From a virus, in the IMG/VR virus record IMGVR_UViG_3300006900_000001, positions 1 through 52,075 of that record: a stretch of DNA of 52,075 nt. One strand, given 5' to 3'. The position numbers and the translations under genes are program-made. Shown piece after piece: positions 25,182 to 32,228 of this stretch; position 1 is the stretch's first letter; each line of letters opens with the position of its first letter. Under the pieces are notes generated by a model. The model worked only from the letters and a program-made list of their open reading frames with translations, made no database searches and was not told the origin of the DNA.

Positions 25182-25231
25182 AAAAACCCCGGTGTCTTAT
25201 CGGTACTTAGCCGACATAGTACAATCCGGGG
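25182..25231 (-). terminator. Stem-loop with inner hairpin and T-run
   Basis: The minus strand has CCCCGG/CCGGGG outer arms, inner TGTC/GACA and CGG/CCG pairs, then TTTTT. Confidence 0.6.
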
Positions 25232-25378
25232 CAAGAAACCCTAAGAGGTTTCGCTCAAAGGCGCTTAGGGTGTGTTTCTAACTGAAAGGAGGCGTTAGAT
25301 TTAAAGTCACGTATTGCAACTTACCATTATCATATCTCATTAAGGGGGTACGCGCATGGGGTAAATTAGGGGTATATC

Positions 25379-26095
25379 CTAAATTATTTCAATTCCCCTT
25401 GCTACGCCCGGAACCTTTGAAATATATCCGCGTTGAACCAGGCCGTCTACTAGACCCTGTGCCATTGATACAGATGATAAACCAAGTGCTTTCATTATTT
25501 CCTTGTAGGTCGGGGCTTTCTCGTTTTTGCTGTAATAATCGTGGATATATTCCAAGGCATCGCTCTGGCGGTTTGTCGGGGGTATTCTCGGCCTCTCTTT
25601 CTTAGTCTGGCCCCTTAGCTCCCTCCATGTCTCCAAGGCCATATCAACTAGCCTTTTTAGCGTTCCGCGGGACATAAACTGTTCCTTTGCTAGTATCTCG
25701 TCAATTTTTTTACCATCGACTATCTGGATAACGATGTCACGGGCTTGTGGTGAGTTACGTTGCATAAAGATGTTCCAATCATTAAACGCCTTGACCAGAT
25801 CCATGTGATACTCGGTAAAGCCTGTTCCGTTTCCCTTTATACGCTCTGCAAAGCGCATGGTTTTAACGTCCAATGCCCCTGACAGAATCCGCTTGGCCTT
25901 TTCTATCTCCATCAACGCATCATCATGGCCTCGCTCAAGAATATCATGAAGCTGTTGCGTTGATAACCGTGTGACCCCGACGACTTCTTCACGGCCTCCA
26001 TCCCGATACGTCCTGATCTGTAAAGGATCACCCTTCTGCCCATACCCTTGTATCTCTCCCGGCTTGATAAACTGGCTTGTGTCTATGTCACTCAT
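25379..26095 (-). CDS. Putative late regulator with C-terminal LexA-type winged helix
   Basis: Residues about 172-238 (PPTNRQSDALEYIHDYYSKN, ... APTYKEIMKALGLSS, ... LVQRGYISKVPGVARGIEII) match the LexA DNA-binding domain, here at the C-terminus and without a peptidase. The N-terminal 160 residues are unfamiliar and include a helical part (IDEILAKEQFMSRGTLKRLV) that may be a second HTH. It is the last gene of the early leftward block, the place where late activators or antiterminators often lie. That role is inference. The start overlaps the upstream stop (TAATG). Confidence 0.65.
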   Translation of the reverse strand: MSDIDTSQFIKPGEIQGYGQKGDPLQIRTYRDGGREEVVGVTRLSTQQLHDILERGHDDALMEIEKAKRILSGALDVKTMRFAERIKGNGTGFTEYHMDLVKAFNDWNIFMQRNSPQARDIVIQIVDGKKIDEILAKEQFMSRGTLKRLVDMALETWRELRGQTKKERPRIPPTNRQSDALEYIHDYYSKNEKAPTYKEIMKALGLSSVSMAQGLVDGLVQRGYISKVPGVARGIEII

Positions 26096-26520
26096 TATGA
26101 ATTCCTTTCATATGCGATGGCTTGGATAATGGCGTGAAGTTCCGCAAGTTCTTCTGTGGGTAGGAAATTACTCAATAGGGTATGTGCCCACTCATGTTTA
26201 ACTGATGGGTCATTCTTGTGCGCCGTGTATCTTTGCGTATACCCATCCGCTATTTCTTCAAGGTCTACGCAATCTGTAAGGAATATCCACCCCTCCGGCC
26301 TTATGCTTTTTAAAGCGTCACGGGAGCGGGTGTATTTATCGTGTTCGTATTCATACCATCGCTTATCCCCTTTTCGTTTATAGCAAGGAACATTATTCAC
26401 TATCTTGAATTGGATATTTTTTACAAAACACCAAGCTTTCGCGTCTATCTCGTCCAGTGTCTCTGTATCGTCTAGGTCTACGTTCTGTATCTGCTCAAGT
26501 ATTACATGGTGATGTTTCAT
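26095..26520 (-). CDS. Hypothetical protein resembling phage ABA-sandwich proteins
   Basis: The segment YTRSRDALKSIRPEGWIFLT (about 63-82), preceded by a variable strand, resembles the YT-S-D-AL-PEGW core of the phage ABA sandwich family. The C-terminus is helical (EELAELHAIIQAIAYE). The 141-aa protein is of unknown function. It is coupled to both neighbours by overlapping stops and starts. Confidence 0.55.
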   Translation of the reverse strand: MKHHHVILEQIQNVDLDDTETLDEIDAKAWCFVKNIQFKIVNNVPCYKRKGDKRWYEYEHDKYTRSRDALKSIRPEGWIFLTDCVDLEEIADGYTQRYTAHKNDPSVKHEWAHTLLSNFLPTEELAELHAIIQAIAYERNS

Positions 26521-26642
26521 CTATACCCCCTGTGGTGAAGTGTTTCTAAATCATAGGCATCCTCCATGCACTCAAAGGCCATTTTGCTACGACAAAGGTG
26601 CATGGCTAAATTGAGAAGGATTAGTGTAAGGCGCGATCTCAT
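26517..26642 (-). CDS. Small coupled ORF, 41 aa
   Basis: The product (MRSRLTLILLNLAMHLCRSK then MAFECMEDAYDLETLHHRGYR) starts at an ATGA overlap with the upstream gene, and its TGA overlaps the next ATG. It fills an otherwise empty 118-bp gap exactly. The N-terminal half is hydrophobic and basic. The overlaps argue it is translated; its role is unknown. Confidence 0.5.
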   Translation of the reverse strand: MRSRLTLILLNLAMHLCRSKMAFECMEDAYDLETLHHRGYR

Positions 26643-27082
26643 TCCGGCACCTCGATGTCAAATTCAGGTGCGCGAGTTAGGTCAGATAAACTATAGAGTT
26701 TATAACTGCTTGCTTCGTTTTTTGGCATCCTGAAGAAAGTTCCGTATCCAGCTTGCCCCACAGAACCAAAGTTCGGACCTATGTATATATTAGGGATTCT
26801 TCTTTTGTCACCGTTGCGATAAAACCCCATCCCCGGCTTAGCGTCTTTCCAGTCAAAGGGCTTTGGTTCAATGCGGATGATGTCGAAGGGATCTGTACTG
26901 CTATCTTCTTCATCAAAGCAGCCGTTTTTAAACCACATAAGACTGCCATGCGTAGAGCCTTTTAGCTCAATCTCCACAGGGCACATGAGCGCAAGAACTT
27001 TTACTGTTTTTACCTCCGCACTCCCGCCACATCTAAAATGCACCGTGTCACCTGCTTTTAATTTGCTTAAATCAACTGTCAT
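26639..27082 (-). CDS. Hypothetical phage protein, 147 aa
   Basis: The product begins TVDLSKLKAGDTVHFRCGGS and has a second similar stretch, FDWKDAKPGMGFYRNGDKRR, near residue 75. These KAGD/KPGM beta-hairpin modules recur in small phage proteins of unknown function. The start lies 3 bp after the upstream stop. Confidence 0.6.
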   Translation of the reverse strand: MTVDLSKLKAGDTVHFRCGGSAEVKTVKVLALMCPVEIELKGSTHGSLMWFKNGCFDEEDSSTDPFDIIRIEPKPFDWKDAKPGMGFYRNGDKRRIPNIYIGPNFGSVGQAGYGTFFRMPKNEASSYKLYSLSDLTRAPEFDIEVPE

Positions 27083-27085
27083 GAC

Positions 27086-27283
27086 TTAACCTTTCACTTC
27101 AGATTTTGCTAGAAACCAGATAGCCCAGATAATTATTGCTATGCCGAATAGCGCAAAGGGAATCCATAACGGTGCGGTTACCCACCACCAAGACCAGGCA
27201 ATAACTCCACAAAGCTTGAGCACCATAAATATCAAAAACAGCACCATCGGCAGTGATAGGCTTGTTTGCTCTAAATCAACCAT
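27086..27283 (-). CDS. Small membrane protein, 65 aa
   Basis: Two membrane segments are visible (about 10-30 and 40-58) with the tryptophan-rich turn WSWWWVTAPLWIP. Small proteins with this pattern are common in proteobacterial phages; function unknown. The start overlaps the GcrA-like gene by 13 bp in another frame. Confidence 0.65.
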   Translation of the reverse strand: MVDLEQTSLSLPMVLFLIFMVLKLCGVIAWSWWWVTAPLWIPFALFGIAIIIWAIWFLAKSEVKG

Positions 27284-27525
27284 TCTTCCTCGCTTTCTTC
27301 ATACGCGATGCCACAATGACGCTCGCAATAAGGTTTGTGTTTAACTACAGGGGCAGAGCAGAACTTATCTCCGCAAGGCCACCGACATTCCTTTTCACCA
27401 AGGTTTATCAGGTCTTTTCCTCCCTTATGTGCTTGGCTGTCTATCTTGAACTCCCTCAGTTTTCTGTTTCTCAAGCTGGAAAGGTATCCCGGGTCGTTGT
27501 ATTTCGCGTATTCGTTGCCAGCCAT
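27271..27525 (-). CDS. GcrA C-terminal-domain-like protein without DNA-binding domain
   Basis: Residues 46-75 (ECRWPCGD, KFCSAPV, KPYCERHCGIAYE) match the conserved C-terminal end of the alphaproteobacterial cell-cycle regulator GcrA, the part known to bind domain 2 of sigma-70. Cysteines 47, 56 and 67 and H70 are kept. The N-terminal GcrA helix-turn-helix (WT-E-L-LW type) is absent and replaced by a basic 45-residue stretch. The start is set at the ATG overlapping the upstream TAA; a longer frame is ignored. It may bind the host sigma factor or compete with host GcrA; this is inference. Confidence 0.72.
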   Translation of the reverse strand: MAGNEYAKYNDPGYLSSLRNRKLREFKIDSQAHKGGKDLINLGEKECRWPCGDKFCSAPVVKHKPYCERHCGIAYEESEEEWLI

Positions 27526-28175
27526 TAAGCCACCTCGGTTTTCAGTTTGGCGATGTATGTTCCCGTTGCCATAAACCATGATTTTTGTTTTTCAGGGGGT
27601 TGTTCTGCATACCAATCATCCCTGCTGCTCAGGAATTCCTCGAACTGGCTTTCCGTTCCGGGGTAATTATCAAACCATTTGTGATAATCGGATTTGTTCA
27701 AACGGATGATTTCTCCGTTAAACCACATCGGTGAATTTTTGTTATCGTCCAAAGGGGGGACTATAGGGGGGTTATATATATATTCTTTACCTTCTTTTAG
27801 TTTGTCCCGCTCCTGTCCCGCTCCTGTCCCGCTTCTTGTCTCGGTGCTGTCCCGTTTGTCTTGATATTTACTGTAATTACAGATAGTTATGATGTTTTGT
27901 CCTGTCCCGCTTTCTGTCCCGATTATGCCCCATTTCTCAAAATGCTCTAAAATACGGGCTATTTTGTTTTTATTCATATCAAGTGCTTCACCCATAAACC
28001 TGAGTGAGTGTGATAACTGCCCTCTTTTCAATTTCACAGGGTTGGATTTTATGCTGACAACCTTGTCCTTGATCTGGGCTTCTTCCAAAAGCCACAAGAA
28101 CACCATGCGGTCATCGTTATTGCGGAAAGCGTCATCTTTCCACCATCCACGGTTGAGTTTAATCCATCCTTCCAT
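27525..28175 (-). CDS. O-like replication initiator / replisome organiser
   Basis: The N-terminus GWIKLNRGWWKDDAFRNNDD and the winged-helix part (LSHSLRFMGEALDMNKNKIA, then ILEHFEKWGIIGTES) match phage replication proteins that bind an origin and load DnaB. The C-terminus (SWFMATGTYIAKLK) may contact the helicase. Iterons of TGTCCCG lie inside the gene, as in lambda O. It overlaps the helicase gene by one base. Length 216 aa. Confidence 0.8.
   Translation of the reverse strand: MEGWIKLNRGWWKDDAFRNNDDRMVFLWLLEEAQIKDKVVSIKSNPVKLKRGQLSHSLRFMGEALDMNKNKIARILEHFEKWGIIGTESGTGQNIITICNYSKYQDKRDSTETRSGTGAGQERDKLKEGKEYIYNPPIVPPLDDNKNSPMWFNGEIIRLNKSDYHKWFDNYPGTESQFEEFLSSRDDWYAEQPPEKQKSWFMATGTYIAKLKTEVA
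27771..27921. other. Probable phage replication origin inside the initiator gene
   Basis: TGTCCCG occurs at 27803, 27814, 27825, 27848, 27903 and 27915 with a degenerate copy (TGTCTCG) at 27837; most starts are 11 or 12 bp apart. A perfect palindrome CTGTAATTACAG lies at 27871-27882 within an AT-rich gap, and a TATATATATA stretch lies near 27772-27783. Confidence 0.7.
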
Positions 28176-29518
28176 TAGAAGCCCCTCTCGTAAAAGAACT
28201 GACGTTCCCCGTCAAAAGACATCAGCGCTGTATCAGATTGCCCCTGACGGTTTTTACTGACGATAATTTCGGCATTGTCTTTAATGTTCTCTAATCGCTG
28301 TTGCCATCTCTCGACCTTTTCAGCGTACTTCTCGTCACTGTCTTTCTTGCCTCTGTAAGGCTCTTCCTTGGACAGGTAATAGGCTTCTCGGTAAATGAAC
28401 ATAACAACGTCAGCATCCTGCTCAATCGCGCCTGAGTCCCTTAAATCAGCCAAGACAGGCTTTTTGCAATCCCTCATCTCAACACCTCGTGAAAGCTGCG
28501 ATAAAAGAAGAATTGGAACATTTAACTGCTTAGATAAGGACTTCAACCTTGTGGTGATTTCTTCTATCTGGTGGACTTTCTGCATACGCTTGTCACCCTC
28601 AATAAGCCCCAGATAATCAATCACTATCAGCTTGGCATCTTTTGCCCTTGCAAAGCGTCTGGATACAGTCACGATTTCGGATATATTTTTGCCATTTTCC
28701 AAAACATAAAGGCTGGTCGGCATCTTTGAGCCAACAAGCCGGCTTAAATCATTATCATTGATATGGCCTCTGGATTGCTTGGAGACATTAATTCCCGTTT
28801 TACGTGCTGCCAATCTCATGCAAAGCTCGTTCTTAGGCATCTCTAGTGAGAAGAACAATACATCCCCTTGAGAAGCAGCGTTTTCTGCAATGTTTAATGA
28901 AAGGGCAGTCTTTCCCATTCCAGGGCGTGCCGCCATGACATAGAGTCTTCCGGGAAGAAAACCCTGTATAATCCGGTCAAGGCAACCATAGCCCGTTTTA
29001 AGCGGGTTAATCCGCCCTGTCTTAACACCTTCTATCCAGTCTAATGCACCTGACCATGTATCATTGACCGCCTCGAACTCCATAGAGTCATTTTCTCTTA
29101 TGGCATATATGTCTCTTTCAAGACGCTCAATGGCTTCATTCAGGTCACGACCAGAGCGGAAATCATCTTCCACATTTGCAATGGCGTTTTGCACCTGTCT
29201 TTTAAGGTAAAGGTCTTTGATGTGATCGGCATAATCCGGCACATTCGATAGGGATATAACGCTCTCTGATAAGTCCACGAGGTATTTCCAACCACCAACT
29301 GGACGAAGGTCTACATCATTCTCAAACTCTTTCTTAAGCAGCGTAGGCGTAGCGTGTTTACCAACCTTGGCAAGCTTGTCTATGGCCTCATATATTCTCT
29401 GATGCGTTGCGTTGGAAAACATATCACGGGTAATGACATCACACACCTTGTCGTATGAACCCTTGTCATACAAAAGGCATCCTAATAAACCCTGCTCGGC
29501 TTCTAAATTATTCAGCAA
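28175..29518 (-). CDS. Replicative DNA helicase, DnaB family
   Basis: The enzyme unwinds the phage replication fork. The N-terminal domain (LEAEQGLLGCLLYDKGSYDK) and the RecA-like domain with Walker A ARPGMGKT (about 197-204), Walker B LIVIDYLGLI and LSQLSRGVEMR are complete. Length 447 aa is usual. The start is TTG, with AAGGAGG six bases upstream and 11-bp overlap with the preceding small gene. The initiator gene follows directly. Confidence 0.93.
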   Translation of the reverse strand: MLNNLEAEQGLLGCLLYDKGSYDKVCDVITRDMFSNATHQRIYEAIDKLAKVGKHATPTLLKKEFENDVDLRPVGGWKYLVDLSESVISLSNVPDYADHIKDLYLKRQVQNAIANVEDDFRSGRDLNEAIERLERDIYAIRENDSMEFEAVNDTWSGALDWIEGVKTGRINPLKTGYGCLDRIIQGFLPGRLYVMAARPGMGKTALSLNIAENAASQGDVLFFSLEMPKNELCMRLAARKTGINVSKQSRGHINDNDLSRLVGSKMPTSLYVLENGKNISEIVTVSRRFARAKDAKLIVIDYLGLIEGDKRMQKVHQIEEITTRLKSLSKQLNVPILLLSQLSRGVEMRDCKKPVLADLRDSGAIEQDADVVMFIYREAYYLSKEEPYRGKKDSDEKYAEKVERWQQRLENIKDNAEIIVSKNRQGQSDTALMSFDGERQFFYERGF

Positions 29519-29675
29519 GATATGCCTCCTTAAATCTTTTGTGGGCTGCTATGAAAAGGTTCTCTGTCTCAGGACATGGATCTGCTTCAAAAGCACCTCT
29601 CGCACGTTTGAGTTCTCTCCATAGTCGGTCTGGGGTTTTCTCGGGAAACTGGATTACTTTTAGGGCAGTCATCAT
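29508..29675 (-). CDS. Small hypothetical protein, 55 aa
   Basis: The product is MMTALKVIQFPEKTPDRLWR continuing to FIAAHKRFKEAYLAE, a helical soluble protein. Its start overlaps the stop of the preceding gene and its end overlaps the helicase start, whose ribosome site lies within it. I do not recognise it. Confidence 0.6.
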   Translation of the reverse strand: MMTALKVIQFPEKTPDRLWRELKRARGAFEADPCPETENLFIAAHKRFKEAYLAE

Positions 29676-29830
29676 TCCACCCCCTGCGGCAATACAAGGA
29701 CTTTGGAAACGCGGATATTGTTCTCACGCTTGAAATTTGACGCCCTCACGCCCCGCTCGTAATCTGTCAGGGGTCTGGCTGTGTCGAATGTATCAAGCTT
29801 GTTACCGTCTACGAATATTCCGTATCTCAT
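29672..29830 (-). CDS. Small hypothetical protein, 52 aa
   Basis: The product is MRYGIFVDGNKLDTFDTARP followed by a basic middle (YERGVRASNFKREN). It begins 4 bp inside the end of the RuvC-like gene and is coupled to the next gene. Function unknown. Confidence 0.55.
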   Translation of the reverse strand: MRYGIFVDGNKLDTFDTARPLTDYERGVRASNFKRENNIRVSKVLVLPQGVE

Positions 29831-30264
29831 GATTTTTTCTCCTTATGTGTCAGGATTAGTGCTATGGCATCAGCCTGATTGTCATCAGACACGTTAAAGC
29901 CTCGCTTTTTAACGGCATCTATCATCATTGCCTTGCTAGCATTACCGTTACCTGTAAGGTGCTTCTTAGTGGCAGAATTTGATATTTCTATTCTTTTATA
30001 AGAAAAAGCAGTCTCGTGTAGCTTGTGGTGCAGAACCACCATCTGGTAGGTAGACGCAAATCGGAAAACTGGGGTTTCGACTAAGATAAGCTCCGGATTA
30101 TATTTTTTTAAAATCTGGATAACCCAGCTTGAGTATTCGTAACCCATTTTTACGAAGTCATCTTTGAAGGGAACAGGAAAGGTATCAAAGACAGTTCCAC
30201 CAGGTGAACCGTCTCCATATGCCCATCCTGTTCTTGTCGAAATATCTAATGCTAGATAGCTCAA
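29827..30264 (-). CDS. RuvC-like Holliday junction resolvase
   Basis: The RNase H-fold pattern is seen: LALDISTRTGWA with D7, ILVETP with E63, and DDNQADAIAL with D128 and D132. The segment KKHLTGNGNASKAMMIDAVK (100-119) matches the RuvC-like family. Length 145 aa is typical of phage RuvC relatives. It would resolve branched DNA before packaging. The start is TTG overlapping the upstream stop, with GGAGG upstream. Confidence 0.85.
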   Translation of the reverse strand: MSYLALDISTRTGWAYGDGSPGGTVFDTFPVPFKDDFVKMGYEYSSWVIQILKKYNPELILVETPVFRFASTYQMVVLHHKLHETAFSYKRIEISNSATKKHLTGNGNASKAMMIDAVKKRGFNVSDDNQADAIALILTHKEKKS

Positions 30265-30692
30265 GCTGCATCCTCCATAGGGAGCTCAGGCTCATCCTTG
30301 TCTGTCTCGACAGGCTCTAGAACCTCTGAATACTCAGAAGCGTCAGACACTACCATAAGGACAATGCTGCCGGCACTATCTACCAATTCATGTCTTAGGG
30401 GATCAGACTGAGCTGTCTTAATAACTGACTTATAGCCATCCTTTACAGTAACCTGTTCGAGAGTACCTTTAATGACTTTTCGACCATCTGCCGCTATTAT
30501 GTCACAAGCCTTTTCGACTGAATCCTGTATCCAGAACTGAGCTTGTTGAGCTACGCTGCGCTGTTCGCCCTCGGACATTTCCTTCCAAGTTTTCTCTCTA
30601 TCTTTGAACAACGCCAGAACTAGATCTCTTAAATCACCGACCATTGTTTGTTTTGCGATGTTTACGGCATCACCCGTTTTTTTCTCAGCCAT
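30261..30692 (-). CDS. Conserved phage protein, first gene of early leftward block
   Basis: The 143-aa protein has a central segment ACDIIAADGRKVIKGTLEQV followed by TVKDGYKSVIK and DPLRHELVDSAGSIVLMVVSD, which is conserved in phage early regions. Function is not known to me. GGAGGTAATT before the ATG gives a strong ribosome site. It is the first gene downstream of PL, after a leader of about 350 bases. Confidence 0.65.
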   Translation of the reverse strand: MAEKKTGDAVNIAKQTMVGDLRDLVLALFKDREKTWKEMSEGEQRSVAQQAQFWIQDSVEKACDIIAADGRKVIKGTLEQVTVKDGYKSVIKTAQSDPLRHELVDSAGSIVLMVVSDASEYSEVLEPVETDKDEPELPMEDAA

Positions 30693-30782
30693 AATTACCT
30701 CCTAAAGCTGTGAGTTTTGAAAGATGTTCTTGTTTTGTTTTCGCTACGTAACGTATTTTTGAATGGTGACTGTGGATAAGTC

Positions 30783-30811
30783 TTGACAAAGATATGCAAA
30801 ATGTGCATATG
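30783..30811 (+). promoter_or_regulatory. Rightward promoter candidate with dyad ATATGCA-N5-TGCATAT
   Basis: TTGACA (30783-30788) and CATATG (30806-30811) are 17 bp apart. The dyad (30792-30810) covers the spacer and -10. It could feed the repressor gene 320 bp downstream (an establishment promoter) or make a short RNA against the PL leader. Confidence 0.45.
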
Positions 30812-31042
30812 CTGAATTGTTAACTTATTGGTAAATGGCTTGGATGTGCTTTGTTTGGCGACGCGCACACCTTGCCGTTTATCTGGCGAAGGCATAATAT
30901 TTGTTTTCCCGTTTCCCCGAGAGGGGTGATTTATATTTCCGATTTGAAACTCAAGAACCGTGATGTAGGAGTCCGGTTGTTCTTGTGTTCCTCCCTTAAC
31001 TGTCTGGCGATGGCCTTTCAGTTTTTAACCTCTTGTTAAGAT

Positions 31043-31071
31043 ATATTCTCAAATAGAGATTATGGTGTCAA
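31043..31071 (-). promoter_or_regulatory. PL: early leftward promoter with in-spacer operator
   Basis: On the minus strand TTGACA is followed after 17 bp by GAATAT, and the operator TCTC-TATTT-GAGA (31047-31059) lies across spacer and -10. The same design is seen at PR. Confidence 0.75.
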
Positions 31072-31079
31072 CCACTATT

Positions 31080-31092
31080 TCTCTATTCGTGG
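31080..31092 (+). promoter_or_regulatory. Degenerate repressor operator
   Basis: TCTC-TATTC-GTGG keeps the left half of the operator consensus only. It lies upstream of the repressor gene and may tune its own expression. Confidence 0.5.
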
Positions 31093-31128
31093 ATTTTAAA
31101 ATTAACTTGATAGGTTTACTGTCTGCAT

Positions 31129-31800
31129 ATGGAAAAGTTTTCGAATAAATTCTCTAAGGGAATACGCCAATACATGGAGAACAAGGGCATTACACAAAAT
31201 GCCTTAGCTAACATGATTGATACAAAGTCCGGCTATTTGAGTGAGTTGCTTGCTAATAAAAAGCGATGGAATACCGATAAGATAGAGGATGTTCTCGAAG
31301 CTTTGAATGTTGAGATGTCAGATATACTTCCTAAAAAAGAGAATCTAGAAGTCAAATACATAAAAGTGATTGCCGCAGTACAAGCCGGGGTTTGGAAAGA
31401 AGCAGTACAATGGCATGAGGATGACTGCTATACAGCAAAGATCGCACTGCCAAATGACTATGCAAAAAAGAACTATTTCGGGCTACTGGTCGAGGGTGAC
31501 TCAATGGATAAAGAGTTCGGCCCAGGTTCAATCCTGACAGTATGCCCCGTTTATGAATATGATGACGAGGTTAAAAGCGGCCACTTCGTAATCGTTCAGC
31601 GTACTATGAATGGAATAACAGAGGCTACCGCTAAGCAGCTTGAGATCATAGACGGTCATGCAAAGCTGTGGCCTCGATCAAACAACCCTAAATATCAAGA
31701 ACCAATTGAAATCACATGGCCTTATGAAGATCCGCAGGAATGTGGATTGGAAACTGTGGAGATAACCGGCATAGTGGTTTCAGCAACGAAAGTTTATTAG
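31129..31800 (+). CDS. CI-type prophage repressor with S24 peptidase domain
   Basis: The N-terminal HTH (ITQNALANMIDTKSGYLSEL, 21-40) binds operators. The C-terminal S24 domain has the Ala-Gly cleavage site A86-G87 (VQAGVW), catalytic S125 (GDSMDKEF) and K169 (TAKQLEI), so RecA-stimulated self-cleavage and SOS induction are expected. No Shine-Dalgarno lies before the ATG, so the mRNA may be leaderless, as for lambda cI from PRM. The lipoprotein and coiled-coil genes follow closely in the same direction and should be expressed in the lysogen. Confidence 0.92.
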   Translation: MEKFSNKFSKGIRQYMENKGITQNALANMIDTKSGYLSELLANKKRWNTDKIEDVLEALNVEMSDILPKKENLEVKYIKVIAAVQAGVWKEAVQWHEDDCYTAKIALPNDYAKKNYFGLLVEGDSMDKEFGPGSILTVCPVYEYDDEVKSGHFVIVQRTMNGITEATAKQLEIIDGHAKLWPRSNNPKYQEPIEITWPYEDPQECGLETVEITGIVVSATKVY

Positions 31801-31809
31801 GAGGGGAAA

Positions 31810-32199
31810 ATGAAAATTCTTGTAACAGTTATAATGTTGTTTACGGTGACAGGATGCACAACGATTCAGAGCAAGACAGGTGGCTCTGCATTTATTGAGG
31901 GGGCAAGCGCAAATAAAGCATATAATTCCTCTATGAAAGCTGCATCATTGTCTGGAATGACCATCATCAATACCGATAGAGAGTCAGGTCTGATTACTGC
32001 TACTAAGGGTGCTAATAGGTTTTTAACTTACAGCAACCCGACTATAAATATCATAGTATCTGACTTTAAAGATGGTGCTAGTGTTGTAGTTAGCAGCGTC
32101 GTCGGTGGTCAAATGTTTGATTACGGCGTGACAGCGAACACTGTAAGAGACTTCTGTGCATCCCTAAACCAGATTAGTCCAGGAGCAAACTGTCATTAA
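31810..32199 (+). CDS. Lysogeny-expressed lipoprotein
   Basis: The N-terminus is a lipoprotein signal with TVTGC, lipid cysteine at residue 16. The mature part has about 110 residues with TATKGANRFLTYSNPTINII and two further cysteines at the C-terminus. AGGAGGGGAAA before the ATG is a strong ribosome site, 9 bp after the repressor stop. Prophage lipoproteins expressed with the repressor often block superinfection at the envelope; that is the best guess, not shown by the sequence. Confidence 0.75.
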   Translation: MKILVTVIMLFTVTGCTTIQSKTGGSAFIEGASANKAYNSSMKAASLSGMTIINTDRESGLITATKGANRFLTYSNPTINIIVSDFKDGASVVVSSVVGGQMFDYGVTANTVRDFCASLNQISPGANCH

Positions 32200-32228
32200 C
32201 AACCAGACAGGCTTGCGGGTGGTGATTT

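Larger units (their letters stand above)
24999..25378 (-). other. Gene-free 380-bp region between early and late blocks with five stem-loops
   Basis: No convincing gene is seen. Stem-loops lie at 25035-25070, 25075-25098, 25134-25175, 25182-25231 and 25236-25276. The first and fourth are followed by T5 on the minus strand and could end early leftward transcripts. The remaining structures have no T tract and may be structured RNA, an antitermination leader or packaging sites. The late promoter is expected around here but I cannot fix its boxes. Confidence 0.5.
30693..31128. other. Intergenic immunity region between early leftward genes and repressor
   Basis: This 436-bp region holds PL with its operator (31043-31071), a degenerate operator at 31080-31092, a rightward promoter with a dyad at 30783-30811, and a small stem CCCC-gaga-GGGG near 30915-30930. 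A weak 66-codon basic frame crosses it on the minus strand; I do not call it a gene. Confidence 0.6.

Noticed and set aside
30695-30895. Basic 66-aa frame on the minus strand after PL
   Set aside because: It crosses a promoter and dyad, has no clear ribosome site and ends in the Shine-Dalgarno of the next gene. It may be leader sequence only.
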